Notes under the pieces: model-generated
What the model saw: only the letters and a program-made list of their open reading frames with translations
The model's database searches: none
What the model was told of the DNA's origin: nothing
Program-made: the position numbers and the translations under genes
Shown: positions 11,635-24,547 of the stretch, piece by piece
How the letters are laid out: every line of letters begins with the position of its first letter
Position numbering within the stretch: the first letter of the stretch is position 1
Source: Pelargonium x hortorum
Taxonomy: Eukaryota; Streptophyta; Magnoliopsida; Geraniales; Geraniaceae
Assembly: GCA_036897525.1 (NCBI GenBank)
Contig: JAYMTJ010000091.1
Span: 1 to 34,294, forward strand
Direction: 5' to 3'
Length of the DNA: 34,294 nt

Positions 11635-12016
11635 ACCTCTTTATTATTTCCTTATATATAAATTTCTGATGAGTAGGATTCCCTCCGGAAGTGCCCCGCG
11701 CTAGTATAGTATCTCCGCAGTCTTTTTATTCTTATTAAATTTGACAAAGAAATCCGGAGTAACCGTACCTTGGCAGGGTTAAATGGTTTTTAAATAGTTT
11801 CCTCTATTCTGTTATACGGCACGGAAGCTGTTTCGAGTAATTACTTTCTTTGGTAGTTATCTCTGATACATTCAAAGGTCCAGTACAAGGAATCTTTTCC
11901 GATTCATTTCCTATAGCAGTATTTAGGACTCAACCGGCTTATAAAGATCTACGAACTCCTAAAACTATTAAGAAAAGCACATCGAGTGTAAAAAAAAGCT
12001 CGAAAAGTCTCTTATC

Positions 12017-12036
12017 TTACCCGTTACGGCGGGTAA
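12017..12036. other. Perfect stem-loop, 7-bp stem
   Basis: TTACCCG at 12017-12023 pairs perfectly with CGGGTAA at 12030-12036 around the loop TTACGG. On the plus strand the right arm runs into an A tract, so it is not a terminator on the plus strand. It is one of the most GC-rich inverted repeats in the window; no function can be inferred. Confidence 0.6.
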
Positions 12037-13103
12037 AAAAAATCCTAAAAGGGATACCCTTAAACCTAGATATCTGCTTATCTTAATAGGAACCCCAGTG
12101 TATTATGTGATACTATAGCTATTACCTTTTTTTAGGAAACTTAGCTACTAGTTATAACAGAAAGGGTACCCATTAGGAGAACCAGAAGTGATGGAACAAA
12201 GTAAAAAAAAACCTTGGGCGTATTCCCGTGTTGAAGAAAATAAAACTCTGAAACCCGATAGTGACTAGAAATACAAGACTTTGTTTGAAAACGACCTGAA
12301 GTCAAAAATAGGGGTCGCGTCAGGATATACATAGCTCTTAAGATAAGAGTTCCCTTCTAGAAGACCCTTAAAGGGTGTAAATTTGTATGTAATTTGGCTA
12401 TAACAAAATCAAGTAAAACTCGCTTAAAGAGAAAAAAAAGCCCCGCTCTCAAACCAAGGTAGTTGTGGAAATATGGAGGCGCGTACTCGTGAATACGCAC
12501 TCAGGTAGGGTTAAGGGTCGGTTTCAAAAAGACTCTAGGGCTGGGTACTTTAGTATTTTATACTTAGTAAGACTATATCAGGAATTTTTTGAAAAGGCTT
12601 CTCTATGTATAAATCCCGGACAAGTACTTTAAGAATTTTCGTGGATTTGGAAGCTTTTCCTTATACCTTTAAATTGGTTATAAGTAACTCAAAATTCATT
12701 GAAGAAAAGTTCTTTAGGGGGTCCCTTCGCCTATTACAAATTAATATTTGGTAATATAAAGTTTTATACTCTAGTAAATAGGTGTCCGGATACTCGAGGG
12801 TAGTTTAAGCAGTAGGTATACATAGTAAGTAGACGAAAACAATGCTTTTATTAAGAGTTCTTTATCGAAGGCAAATAAACTTACATTCCCTTAGATTTTT
12901 CCTAGTTTATCAAAAAAGATGCAACCCATTGTTCTGACAGGAATTGCACTTTAATATATAAATTCTATATATAAATACGCATTAGCTTTCTTATAAGTCT
13001 TTGAATTTAGCTACACCATAAGAATTCAGCACTCCTACCTATACCCGAGAACCCGCCTTAAAAACGTAATACGACTTTTCGAATCAGGATCGCTTCCAGT
13101 AAA

Positions 13104-13129
13104 GCAAGAAATTCGTCTATGTTTCTTGC
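13104..13129. other. Perfect stem-loop, 8-bp stem
   Basis: GCAAGAAA at 13104-13111 pairs perfectly with TTTCTTGC at 13122-13129 around a 10-base loop. No gene lies next to it, so I do not call it a terminator. Confidence 0.6.
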
Positions 13130-13170
13130 CTAGTGTACCACAGAAAATGACTCGTTTCAGAAGTTATAGC

Positions 13171-13186
13171 TTTGAGCTTTTGAGCT
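13171..13186. repeat. Perfect 8-bp tandem duplication TTTGAGCT x2
   Basis: TTTGAGCT at 13171-13178 is repeated exactly at 13179-13186. It belongs to the set of seven adjacent 8-bp pairs; a hAT excision footprint or slippage would explain it. Confidence 0.45.
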
Positions 13187-14860
13187 AGAGTCACTTGGTT
13201 TACGTATTCCCTTTAGTATATTTATTTTGTTTAGAATCTTTCGGAACAAATATTAAGGGTTGAAATCTTGTATAATTTAAATTATCTTTAAGGCAGGGCT
13301 TATATTTCAGCTTCTTTTATTATACAGAGTCATTTTTCTGGACTTTACAGGTGAGGCCTATGATAAGAGTCTCAGGGAGCCTCCCCAAAAGGGCAGAATT
13401 TCGAATACCCTAGTAAAGAAAACTTAAAGCGAGATTGAAGCAAAGCCAGATCAGGAAAACCTCCTTTTAATAAGAAATTATTAGCCTTCTTTTATCCATT
13501 CTAATCTAACTAAAGCCCAGTTACAGGCAGCATAAGCCTAGAGGTCAACACCTTTAACTAAGAAACGAAAACGAATTCCTAGTCTTGGAAATAAGAAGAC
13601 TCTTCTATAACAAAAGCACCTCAAAAAGAGCATCCCTTTACTATTCTATTTCTTCACTGAAACTGGGTACAAGAGACGAAAACACTAGCTAAAGCTCCGT
13701 AGCCTATTTCCATGTGGGGATCTATGGACACCCTTAAAAAGGTCTTACTTGCCATATCCATATAAAGGGTTTATTTAACAACACCAGTTATACCCCGGAA
13801 ATTCTAAACTTATCCCCTTTCTTTTAGACTTAACTAACTCTATCAAATAATAGAAGGTATACATCTTTTTCTATGTACCTAAACTATTAAGCTTCTATAA
13901 AGAAAAGGAATTTAGAAACTATATGACTTTAATTCTAAGAAAGTTATAACAAACAAAATGAAAAGTACTGTTACTCCTAATTTGTAATGAGCCCTAAATT
14001 ACAATTACAAAGCAAAGTTTACAATCCCAGTATAATTTAGCAACCCATTAATCTTTGTGTTTATAGGTTTACTTCGAAAGGGGAATTTTGGGGGATTCCC
14101 CGCTTTTTTTTAATAAAAGGCTACATAGCCTTACTTTTCTCTAATCTAAAGGAAGTTAATCTACAAAATATTTAGATCTGGCTTCTTCAAGGCGATTTAG
14201 GTATAAAATCCGTGTTACTGAAATGCGAACTAGAATCTTTTCCAACTCAGGATCTGCCTTTTGCCTATAACGAAAATTTAGGGATGACTCTGGTAAAATA
14301 CGAGGTGCGGGATCCTAAGGGGCTCCCTTTCTCTTAGTATCTAAAGGGGCAAATCCAGTATTGTTATTGTCTAATTTTAGGTACTACTTTATAACAGACT
14401 GGCCAGAAACCCAAAAAAATTGACTTTAGTTGTATACTATAAAGGACCACTCAACATATGAAATGAAAGTATATGAAGGGATCCCTATAATAGTAATCTA
14501 CTTATCCTTAGGCATTACATTTCCTAGAAGTTATCCTAATCGGAAACCGAAAATGCTTAGCCAATTTTCCTATATTGAAAGCGGATCTTCAGACTACAAA
14601 GTTTTGGAATAGGTAGCTTTGGAGTTGTCGGACTTATTCAGGACTAATAAATAAAGGAATCAAAAAAAACGGATAGGTAACTAGTAGAACTTATTACATT
14701 TAGCCAGCAGGCCCGGAAAGACGCAATAGGGAACTCTCGAACGGATCCCGCCAAGCAAGTATTACTTATATAACTTTAATGGCAGTCTGCTTGCATTATC
14801 TTTTTTTCTAAAGGGTTAACCCTTTTGTCGTGAAATTCAAAGACGTGTGAAGAATTGTGG

Positions 14861-14884
14861 GTTCCTTTTGAATTTGAAAGGAAC
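14861..14884. other. Perfect stem-loop, 8-bp stem
   Basis: GTTCCTTT at 14861-14868 pairs perfectly with AAAGGAAC at 14877-14884 around TGAATTTG. ATTTTC follows on the plus strand, so it looks like a weak terminator, but no gene lies upstream. Confidence 0.6.
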
Positions 14885-16150
14885 ATTTTCGCGGGTAATT
14901 TGTAAAACTTACCTAATGGAGGCCCCAATTCGAGCTTTAAACGAAACGAGTTAGGAATCCTTTGTATAGCGCTATTTTCGGAGCCTTTATTTATGCATTA
15001 TCTAAGAATACCTTTTTTTATTCAATTCAGGAGTTTTATCCTAAAATAGGTTGCATTTTCTTGAGCCTTTTTAAAGGCTTTGTTTGTAGCATAAAAGAAG
15101 AAAGAGCCCGGGTTCAACGGAACCCTATATAGTAGATGCGCTTGCCAAATTTTAGGCTCTAGTAAGAGTCCTTTTACTGTACTTTAAGGCACACAAAGAC
15201 TTTATTGCGCAAGGGTTTTGCCTTTAACTGGGGTAGATAGCAGACATTTAGGATTTCTATTTCTTTTACTTAAATGGATAATTTATTGGTTATAATATTT
15301 TGGATAAGATAATCAGAGAGAAACATAGTTATGCCTTGTGAGTTCAAATAGGTAATACTCTACAATTTTGCTATTTTATTAATACAGGGTTCGCTTTAAG
15401 AAGTACTCTAAGGCCCGCATTCTATTTACTCAGTCACACGGATTCCGGTCCGGTTTCACTTTTATAGGGATAACAAACACTAGCTTATAGTAGTACGTTA
15501 AATCTTTATATAAATCAGATACTTTGTATTTTGTCAAAGTTCCATCTCTCCTAATGTTAGGTATCTCCCCGCACAGTAAAACTGGGATACCTTTAATCAA
15601 GTAGTTTGGCTGCTATAGGAGCTAATAAATAAAATAAATAAGAGCAAAAAAAAAACCAGCAATCCCTAGCACCTAGTTTAGAGTCCATACTAGTTAGTAC
15701 TTAATTAGCAACAGGACATACTATTAACAGCGTACAGCTACATTATACAGGTACACTAACACTTTTGTATTGTTCCTAGTCTAAACGGGCTGACACGGAC
15801 TGTCAATGAAGTAACAGGAATCCTAAGCCAAGTAAGCGGTGTCATTACATTATATAACAACTTGTATAGAGGATATATAGCATACACTAATTGATAGATT
15901 CCTAGGTAATGTCAATTAGAAACTGAAAGACGAAAAAAAAAACTATAAGGAAATGAAAGTAATATTTATTATACTTATACCAGACTTTCCATCTTTCTCT
16001 TAATTTAGTAAGTCAATTGCAGAACTTAAAGAGTAGAATTCATAACTGAAAGGAAAAGGATCAGATCCTCCATGTAAAATCCTTAAAAAAGTTATAGAGC
16101 GTACTTTCCAGCTAAGCTTTCCAATATTAGAAAGAGAAAGATATATCGGA

Positions 16151-17700
16151 ATGGCCTTTTCGATCTAGAACCCATACTCAGTATGGTCATTAGACCTCGT
16201 TCAAACCAACCACAATTTAACTTTAAGGAAAGAGTGAGGAGAAATGGCTATTGACAGAGACTCGATACAAGGGATTTCCCGCTATGGGCCCTTATTAACT
16301 CCACTCGGTTTATGGAAGAGTTACGGAGAAACTTTTCTCAAAGAGAACCTGTGATGTTTCTTCTTGAGCTAACTATAAATCCCAGATTCTTCTATGGTAG
16401 TAAAGGCAAGCTTGCTTGTTTTCAATAGAAAGATCCCAGGAATCTATAAACAAAGGAGTAATCCCTTACTCAATAAGAAAGAAGCAACACCAAGGAGTCA
16501 CTCTTTATAACCAAACTAAGAACCGACTCTTGAAAGTAAGGACTTATAACATATTATATAACCAGAATTCCACCTTGTGAGCCTAACCTGTCTATTGAGG
16601 GAATCCTACCTGTCCTATAAACCTCTCAATCTCCATAATCCTAGGTCCCAGACACCTTAACACATTCCCCACCCTGAATACCTGAACTGAGGAATCCCTA
16701 CGGCAATAGCTCTAGATGGGTAATCTCTTAATCTTAGTGAATTGGTCAAGGGGAATGCTGTTACAGTCGAACTAAGGGAAGCAAGTCCCAGCCAGCGAAA
16801 GCCTCTCTTTATGGATGCTAGCCAAGCTGTTGGGATAGCAATGACTGGATAGTCTAGCCGGGAAATAAATAAAGTATATCTTTTCTTTTTTGGGACTTGA
16901 TCGACTGAAAGGACTTTCGGATTTATGTCAACTAAAAAATCCTACCTTTGCTGCCTAACTCTAAAGAAACAATTCCTAAATTGTATAGAGTATCCGTTTT
17001 AGTTTGAGCCCTAAACCATGTGCCGGTGCTGCATGCAAGCTTCTAAAGAAAATATCTTTCTTGTAAGGATAGATAACTATCTATAGAGACTCTTCTTTGT
17101 ATTTCTTCTCTGTATCTTACACATTCCATAAGAGCCCTTCTAAGAAGTCTCAGACTTTCTTGTAACCGGTAATGTGCTTAGCTTGTTTCTGCTCGTTTCC
17201 ATTAGCACCTATTATTAGGAATAGAGTTCACAGTCCATTAGTAAAGTAAAGTAAAGTATCTTAGCAGTCGAAAGCCTGCCAAGGAAAAACCCTCCGCTTA
17301 AGGAATAGCTCATGGTTGGAACGACACTCTCTGAATTCCCTAACCGAACTCTAAATAACAATCCTATAAACCATCACTCGCAAGCCAATAGTAATCCCAA
17401 ACCCAATCCTAGCCTAAGAGGGTAATAAAAGTCTAGTCGATTACCGGTAAAGGAAACAGAATATTTAGAAAATTCACCTCTATTCTACTACTATATAGAG
17501 AAAGTCACCATTTGTACTACTGAAAGGGATCCAATTAGGGTGTTTTAGACTCCAATTTCAACTCTTTTATGAAATTGGTTTCTACCTAATGATAGAAGCT
17601 CTGATTTGTACTCTATTTTCAAGTCCAAATTAAATTGTACTCTTTTATTTTGATGCAAACTTTTTTTTTAGTCACATTTTATGCATGCCTTTTCTATAGT
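16151..17700. other. Less decayed block, gene not recognised
   Basis: This block does not show the RIP-like bias (16741-16800: CA+TG 8, AC+GT 6) and has a higher GC content than its neighbours. At its left edge is the 15-base palindrome CCATACT-C-AGTATGG (16172-16186). A 57-codon open stretch on the plus strand at 16255-16425 includes FMEELRRNFSQREPVMFLLE, which looks protein-like but matches no family I know. (GTAAA)3 plus part of a fourth lies at 17241-17258. It could be a younger insertion or a low-copy segment that escaped mutation. Confidence 0.35.
17241..17258. repeat. (GTAAA)n minisatellite-like repeat, 3.6 units
   Basis: Three full GTAAA units and a partial fourth. A simple period-5 repeat in gene-free DNA. 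Confidence 0.8.
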
Positions 17701-19852
17701 AGAAAACCTTTTTTGAAAGGGGATTGAAGAAAATGCATGACCTTCTTTAACTCCCATCTTAAAGGAAGAACTAAGACAAGTAAACCGGGATTTGACTCCT
17801 AAACAACTAAACGGGTACCTCCTTTTAAGAATTCTGAGTAACCTTCTTTCCTAAGCTTTATTGGATCCCTTCAATTCACTACCCAGAAAGTACACCTCCT
17901 AAGCTTTCCTAGTTCTTTGGCAGGCTTTGCCACAATCTTCTTTAACACCTTTATTTACCTTCAATCCCAGATTATTAAGAGAGTCAATAGGAGCTGTTGT
18001 ATTTGTATTACCAGAATCTAGTTATTATATTAGTAATAGCTAGCGTATTTCTTGTTTAAGGGAGAATTCCTCATGTTCCCTTGGAGCTTATCGAAAAGGA
18101 GGATAGAGCTTAGGAGAGTACATACATGATTTGTTACCGTCCTAACTTAGTGAGGAAGGTTAACTCATCATTTAGTATTAGAGCTAGAACCACCTTACAC
18201 TATAAAAGCCTACAACTAGAAAAACACAGGCTTAAAAAAACTTCTACTTTCATTTGAGTTTTTTCTTCAAATACTTCTTATAAAACTAGCCTTCTAAAGG
18301 ATAACAAATCTGTATCAATTATACTGCAATAACAAAACCTATTTATTATGGACATTTCCTTGCTTTAATAAAACAGAATAATTAGTCTATCCTGTAAGCT
18401 CTTTACCTCTATTTTCGTTTGATAATACATTTTTTCCCTCTTGTTAAATTCCAGTAAATACTTTCGAAATACTAAATAAAATAAATCACAGATGAAATAG
18501 AATAACCCTGAAGTCGAAAATGCCCTTATATCTGGAGTTTAGATACATACTCTGTGAGCTGTTTACCTCTGAGAAAGCCCTGGAACTATGATAAAGTTTA
18601 TTACTTCTATCTATCTGTATATTCTATTTAGGTTAAGATGAGTAGGAAAAGTAACTCTCGTAAAAGCCTATATAAAGAATCCCTGTTAGTTAAAAACATT
18701 AAACCAAAGAACCCTAATATTATAGAATTCTTGCTTATACAGCTCTGCTAGTTACGATACGTATTAAGCTGTTTGTACATTTAACCCATAAACTCTAGTA
18801 TTTCCCCTATCTGAAATAGATCCCATTTTGAGCCTTAGTTTTCTAATTCCTTAAATTCTTTCATTTCAACAGAATCTTTAAAGCAGAAGAGAGAAGAAAG
18901 AGGAAGAAAGACCAAAATTGACTATCCACCAGGAATGTCTTTATTTATTAAGTTATTACAGGTTCTCTGGTACCATTTGACTCCGAAAAACGTGGAATTC
19001 CTTATATTTAAGAAATATTTCATTCAATAGTCCGGGAACTTTTACTAAATAGTTTAGAATTCCTTCTCTTTGTACTTTATGGATCCTAAAGAGAATAGGA
19101 CGGACAATAAAGCAATCCCCTTAGAGTCTTTCCTTACAGATTAGAAAAGAAACCTGCTATGCTAATCTTCCCTTCTTAAGTAAGGGTTTTATATTACTTA
19201 ACTATCCTAGAGATTAAGATAAGAAAGAGATTAAAAAACTAACAGGATAATTCCTCTTTATGCTTTGTATTTATCGTCAAGGAGGGAAGTGCCTTAGAAG
19301 TATAATTAGTACATTCCTCGTTTTCACAACTTAGCCTTAAATTAAACACCCCTTATCCGAAATGGCAAACAAAGGTACAGGTAAACCCCTTAATTGAAAA
19401 GCAAGTCTAACAAATATTCAGGGATTAAAGAGTCTTACTATAGTATAGAGGAAAGACTTTCCAAACTTAAAGATAACAAAAAAATCTGGATCAATTAGAG
19501 CGCAATATAAAATAAAAACGGATTGTACATTTACTCATTTACTACATGGGATTCCCTATACTTATTAAATCCATACATACTTAACTCTTAAAGCCCTGCC
19601 CAGAAACCTTGTTTTAGAATATATTCTCTTATTTTATCGGGATACTAAAGCAGAACAGGACATATGAAAATCTCCCTCTTTATACAAAGCCTTTGCCTTT
19701 AACCAAACTAGAAGTTTGATCTGAATTGAATACTTTTTTTGGAGGGACTACCAGAATCTAAATTCCTATTAAATAGCAAAAGCTTGTCTAAAAAAACCTA
19801 AGGCTAAAAGAGAACTCCTTACTTGAAAGAAAACCGCTACCTTTTAATTAAA

Positions 19853-19868
19853 CTTGCAGTCTTGCAGT
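19853..19868. repeat. Perfect 8-bp tandem duplication CTTGCAGT x2
   Basis: CTTGCAGT at 19853-19860 is repeated exactly at 19861-19868. A period-7 pair (TCTACAA) follows 14 bases later, so local slippage is also plausible here. Confidence 0.45.
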
Positions 19869-19988
19869 TTCTATTACTTATTCTACAATCTACAATACAG
19901 AATAAAACACTAGTATTTAGATAGAACATACCACACATTAGCTAACCCAGCTTTTTCTTCATGATTTCTTTCTTCTGAGAGAGACCTT

Positions 19989-20004
19989 TCCTCAAGTCCT
20001 CAAG
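19989..20004. repeat. Perfect 8-bp tandem duplication TCCTCAAG x2
   Basis: TCCTCAAG at 19989-19996 is repeated exactly at 19997-20004. It is one of the set of seven. Both copies keep a CA pair, the kind RIP would change, which suggests the duplication is younger than the mutation of the region or lies outside a mutated block. Confidence 0.45.
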
Positions 20005-20398
20005 GAAATACTAAGGGAATACTAAAAGCTACACTTGCTTTGGACAGCTTTCCATGAATAAAAAACCAGGAAAGGAATGAATTGGTTGGTACAGCTATAG
20101 TATAGATGGAATGTACTTAATCTACTTACTGGAAAAAGTGTTTTCTGCCCAAGAAAAAAGAATTTCCCTCTTACGTAAGCTCTCCTGCTATACCTTCACC
20201 GGAAATTAGTTGGTTGACAGAAGAAAATACCTACATTGACAGGTTCAGGACAGTTGGAACTGCTTAGTTAGATTGAGCAAAGAAAATCTGTTATTCCTTT
20301 AGCAGCACCTACTAATAAGCTGTATTGTATCTATCATAAACATAAAGTACTAATAAAAATTCTTATTTGGACTGCTAACAAGGACATTAGCTACACCT

Positions 20399-20420
20399 TC
20401 TATCTATCTATCTATCTATC
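20399..20420. repeat. (TATC)5 microsatellite
   Basis: Five perfect TATC units with two matching bases before them. A plain microsatellite. Confidence 0.85.
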
Positions 20421-20480
20421 CGCTTATGCAATACAAGAACCAAGAATACATTTTCTTAGAAGCAATTCCTTTTCCTGCGA

Positions 20481-20496
20481 TACAGCTTTACAGCTT
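20481..20496. repeat. Perfect 8-bp tandem duplication TACAGCTT x2
   Basis: TACAGCTT at 20481-20488 is repeated exactly at 20489-20496. It is one of the seven adjacent 8-bp pairs and lies 60 bases from the TATC microsatellite. Confidence 0.45.
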
Positions 20497-20499
20497 TCA

Positions 20500-22999
20500 A
20501 CAACAGATATATCGGAAGAGTACTCTCTATAAGCACTTCGTACCTTGCATGGAATTTCAGAGGACTGTGTTCTTAATGTGTGTTCCTTAGACTTAGGTTG
20601 GTTATAACAGAGTATTTCAAGTGGTACAGCAACAGCACGGAAATAGATTGTTAAGGTATATACCTCCCTCTTGTCCCTTACTTGTAGCTACTCTTCTTGT
20701 ATTCTCCCTGCCTTATTGTTCTAATGGAGTTAGTGTATTATGCTAGGAAGGAAGTCTTGTAGTATTGAATTGAGGTAGTCAATGCAATGTTATTAGTTAG
20801 AGAATTGAAATGAATAGATTGTAATTAATATAGTATGTTCCTTAAGAGTTACTAGAAGTGAGTGGTCTTTCTTTCTTTCTTTCTTTCTAATTAGTTAGAA
20901 TTGTATTAGTCTTATATACCACCTTAGACAATAACCGAAAAAAACAGGAACCTCTTTCACTGGTGTTTACTTACTGGAAAATTGATTCCTTAACCTCTTT
21001 AATCTGAAATCAGAAACCTGGAAACTAAACTGACTGGACTTTCATACCTACCTTCTTGCTTGAAAGTCTTTTACTTGTATTGTAGGTACTCGATTGCTAA
21101 GTTAAGTAGTACCATATGAAGGGGTTAGTTAGAATTGACTTTTAGAAGAATGCCCTGTTAAGGCCAAAGCCAAAGGAGACTCGAAAGATGTATGTACTAT
21201 TCTTTACCCTGTGCATAGGGAATACTTGAGTGTTATAAGTTGGTAAAGCTTCGGGAAATTCAATTATATATAGGGACTCTCTATTTAGGTTAGTTTAAAC
21301 ATAAAAACAAGTTAGTCATTTCTAAGACTCTTACATTATGCAACATCCCCTTTAGGTTTCCTTTCGATACAAGTAAAACTCCGTCTTGCCTTGCTTGTGA
21401 CCCAGACCCAAAAGGATTCAAAATATTAGTTAAAGAGCTTTGTTAGAGCAATAAAAAAAAAGGTAATGTTTAAGTTTCTCTTTCTAAAAAAGGAGCATAA
21501 ATGAGGAGCTTAATACCCAATAAGGCCTGCCAGAGGTCTGCTATTTGTTTTGTAAAGACAGCTCAAAAAAAACTTACAACTTCTTATGGAATACCTAAAA
21601 AGGGAACTCCAGTGTGTAGTTTACTACCTCGGAATAAAGCCGGTATATTAGAATAGAAAAATTGCATTCAAAAGACCTCCCTTACTTGAGAAACTTATAA
21701 ACACTTAGTATAAAGTGAAGCTTCTAGTAACACTATTCAAGGAGACCTTAAAACTAATTAACGAAACATAGCTTCTATAGTTAAGCTAAAGCCAAAACAA
21801 GGGTCGTTTTAGTGACCCAATACCCTATAAAAAATTTTTAAGATTATATACCAGGTATAACAAGAAAACTTCAAAATACAAGACCTTTGCTAGTTATTTA
21901 TACACCCGCCCGAGAAAGAGTCCTGGGTGTAGTGTGCTCTTTTAAAGTTAGATATCGATCAGCAATATCGGCAGGATAAATGCTGAGAATACTCTGTTTA
22001 TTAATGTTTAAATAGGAAAGTTACTCATAATGAGGGGGCAAAAAAGATCTTTAATAAAGAAAAGATATCCGCGAGTAGCCTAGAAAGGAGCTCTTTTTTA
22101 TATAGCTTGAAGAGCAACTGTAGTAACTTACTTAGGAGATCCCAATCCAGTGGAAGTAAGATATATCTATACTGTAGCTTCGCTGAGGCTAGTGCGCAAA
22201 AAGCGATTCAGAATAAATACTAAAACAATTCTAAGGTACCTCCTTCAGATTATAGGAAACTCGAAGTAAATATTTAGAAAATACCCAGAATTTTTTCTTT
22301 TGATATAGAAAAAAACTTGTTATTTAACGCCAATTTTAGCACCTGAGAAAACACTCTTCCCGGTTAGAAAGCAAGGGAATTTATAGACAGGATGGGATTC
22401 CCTAACAAGGATACATCGAGAAAGTTGAGGGCGGGCCCATATCAGGAAGCTCCAAGGAATTCTAAGCAAAAGGGTGTCTCATAGGAATTTTATAATCCAC
22501 ATATGAAACGAGCAGCGTTTTTTATATACAATTAATTCATAGCTTGTGCAAGTCGGTCTATATGAATAAGGATACCCGATAGGAGATTTCTTCTCGCTTT
22601 AACTCTATAAAGGTTGTTCCGTTCTATTTATCAGCAAAAAGGGCAGGAGTTTTGTACCAAACTATGCATAAGAGGGCCCGAAAGCACCTATTCAATAAAC
22701 TGAGGAGTCTTTTTTATATTGTTTTGTGGCCGAAATTCGTATTCCAGTATAGGGCAACCCTACGCCTTTACTTTAGAAGGCCCCTGTTTATAGGTTATAG
22801 GGATCCCGCCTTTCCCCTTTCTTTGGGGGAGTGCCATAAAGAGAACGGATTCTACTTCTACATTTATATGCCTGAGTTCTTTATTCGAAAGGAGAAGTTT
22901 TAGTTTAATTGTTCTGGGTATATAATATTGAAAACTCTCGAAATAGAAAAATCTGTTCCTTGCAATACAAAACATGGAATATTCTGTCTTAGAATCCAT
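20500..22999. other. Gene-free DNA, T/G-rich then RIP-like
   Basis: From 20,500 to about 21,150 the plus strand is rich in T and G and includes a TTTC microsatellite. From about 21,400 to 22,600 the RIP-like pattern is strong (21601-21660: TA 8, AT 4, CA+TG 3, AC+GT 8). Frames at 22652-22903 (plus, 83 codons; aromatic- and Arg-rich) and 22760-22999 (minus, 79) overlap on opposite strands, have no known motif and cannot both be genes. I take both as chance. Confidence 0.45.
20866..20888. repeat. (TCTT)n microsatellite, 5.75 units
   Basis: A perfect period-4 TCTT/TTTC run of 23 bases on the plus strand. Confidence 0.85.
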
Positions 23000-24120
23000 T
23001 TAGAACCTTTACCAGCAGATAGATCGCTTGCAAGACAAAACTCCTCCTTTAGCTGCACAGAACACTGGCAATTAATTGACTCCTTCTAAACTACTAAACA
23101 GGTACTCTTACTCTTAAGTAAGGAATTCTGTTTCTCCTAGCCAACACAAACAAGGCTACAATTAAATTAATAGAGTACCTAAGTAAGACTCTACTCTCAA
23201 ACAAAAGAATAGAACTAAACAAGGTATACATTTTCTTCCTTTGCTTTACAGAATTAAGAGCTACCACCTCCTTATCCAAGAACAATTAGAACAGGGAAAT
23301 TGGACTCCTTTATATTTACCGGTGTAAACAGACTTCTTTAGCTACAACTGCTTTCAACTGCCTGGTTAGAACCAATTCTTTAACGTAAACCATGTACCAA
23401 CCACTTTTGTTCTATCATTTTCTACTTTGCAATAAGTAAGAACTGAACAGCCTAGAATGAACAACCAATCCTTCCTGAACTACCCATCAATCTCTGGTTA
23501 AGCACCTTTCTTCCTTGCACATAGATCGGAACCCATCTATCGATCGACTGCTTGCACCCTGCTAAGATAGGTTCTTCTCTAAGGAAATGCTACAATTCCT
23601 ATAGTTACGTATTCTCAGGAACTTCCTTTATAAAGGGTATCTGACGTTAGATGTTCAGACCTAGAAAGAAATAGAATCAGGTTTCTACTCTCACAAAGAT
23701 CAGGTTCTCCTACAATAGCTTGGTCATTATATTCCATTAGATTAACTCCTTTAACCTGCAATCCCAGATTCAGAGAGTCCTCTAAGCTCACCTCATAAGC
23801 TGTATCATAAACTCGAAGACTAATACAAAAAAAGGATTATCGGATTATCAGCTTTACAACAAAAATTGACTCATAAACAACTAAACTGGTAAACAGGAAC
23901 CACCTAAGATTAAGATTCTTGTGAACTCCTTTCTGTCTATAACACCTTACTCACACAAGCTATAGAATCTAACTCATTAGCATGCTATACACAATTATCG
24001 GAATAAAGAATGCAATCTAATAAGTGCCTACAAAAGTAAAGAATACAATTTAAGGTTCAATAAGTCTCTGTTAGTTTATCCTGAGTTAGGAATATAAGAG
24101 AGTTTCCGTCTCAAGAATAA
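23000..24120. other. C-rich, less decayed block; gene not recognised
   Basis: C clearly outnumbers G on the plus strand, and CA+TG exceeds AC+GT (8 against 6 in 23041-23100), unlike the decayed DNA on both sides. A minus-strand frame at 23094-23285 (63 codons) has a hydrophobic segment containing VLLRYSINLIVALFVLA, long enough for one membrane helix. Another minus frame around 23,450-23,570 reads coding-like (AGCKQSIDRWVPIYVQG). I recognise neither and cannot show they belong together. The block may be a younger insertion of an unknown element. Confidence 0.3.
23834..23849. repeat. Perfect 8-bp tandem duplication GGATTATC x2
   Basis: GGATTATC at 23834-23841 is repeated exactly at 23842-23849, just after an A run. 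It is one of the set of seven adjacent 8-bp pairs. Confidence 0.45.
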
Positions 24121-24547
24121 CTTTAGGTTTCATTTATATATGATCTAGTACCTTTAAGTTAGTTTACTGCTGAGAACAATTCTAACTATTACTAAACTAA
24201 GTATTATATGTATGATGGTTCTAAAATAGGAGTCTTTTGCTTGGTGCTTTCGTAATGTAATTAGATTTCTTATTAATATTAAATGGCTTTTTTTGACCCC
24301 AGAGTTACCCTCAACTTAAGGTTTAGGGTGTTCCTGAAAGTTTCTAAATGAAAAGCAGGGTTTAACTGACTTTTTGGAAAACTTTATATTGGGTACTAAT
24401 TCAGGATTCTTTTAATTTGAAGAGAATTTATGTATTGATTTTCTATTCTGAACGAAAATGCCTTCTTTATTTTTAGCATAGTAATAGATATAGTCTAAGC
24501 TTCAGAAGTTTTGAAAATGGGTGTGTAATAAAGGGTTTCTTAGCTTT

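Larger units (their letters stand above)
10441..16150. other. Gene-free decayed DNA with scattered stem-loops
   Basis: No recognisable gene in 5.7 kb. Frames at 11850-12086 (plus, 78 codons; Lys/Ser-rich middle), 12141-12332 (minus, 63) and 14430-14612 (plus, 60) carry no known motif. The block contains perfect stem-loops, a C10A9 run, a GTAT microsatellite and one 8-bp duplication, listed separately. The RIP-like bias is moderate and patchy: 10681-10740 does not show it. Confidence 0.5.
17701..20398. other. Gene-free decayed DNA
   Basis: There is no recognisable gene and no frame of 60 codons or more. The plus strand is mildly C-rich over G. Two 8-bp duplications (19853-19868 and 19989-20004) and a 7-bp one (TCTACAA x2 at 19882-19895) lie within 150 bases of each other. 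Otherwise I see nothing in it. Confidence 0.5.

Noticed and set aside
11850-12086. 78-codon Lys/Ser-rich gene
   Set aside because: The Lys/Ser stretch comes from A-rich DNA, and the frame contains the unrelated stem-loop at 12017-12036. No family resemblance.
14861-14884. Intrinsic terminator
   Set aside because: Hairpin plus a short T run, but no gene upstream, and the window is eukaryotic in character.
22652-22999. Two overlapping genes of about 80 codons on opposite strands
   Set aside because: They overlap on opposite strands, carry no known motif and sit in RIP-like DNA.
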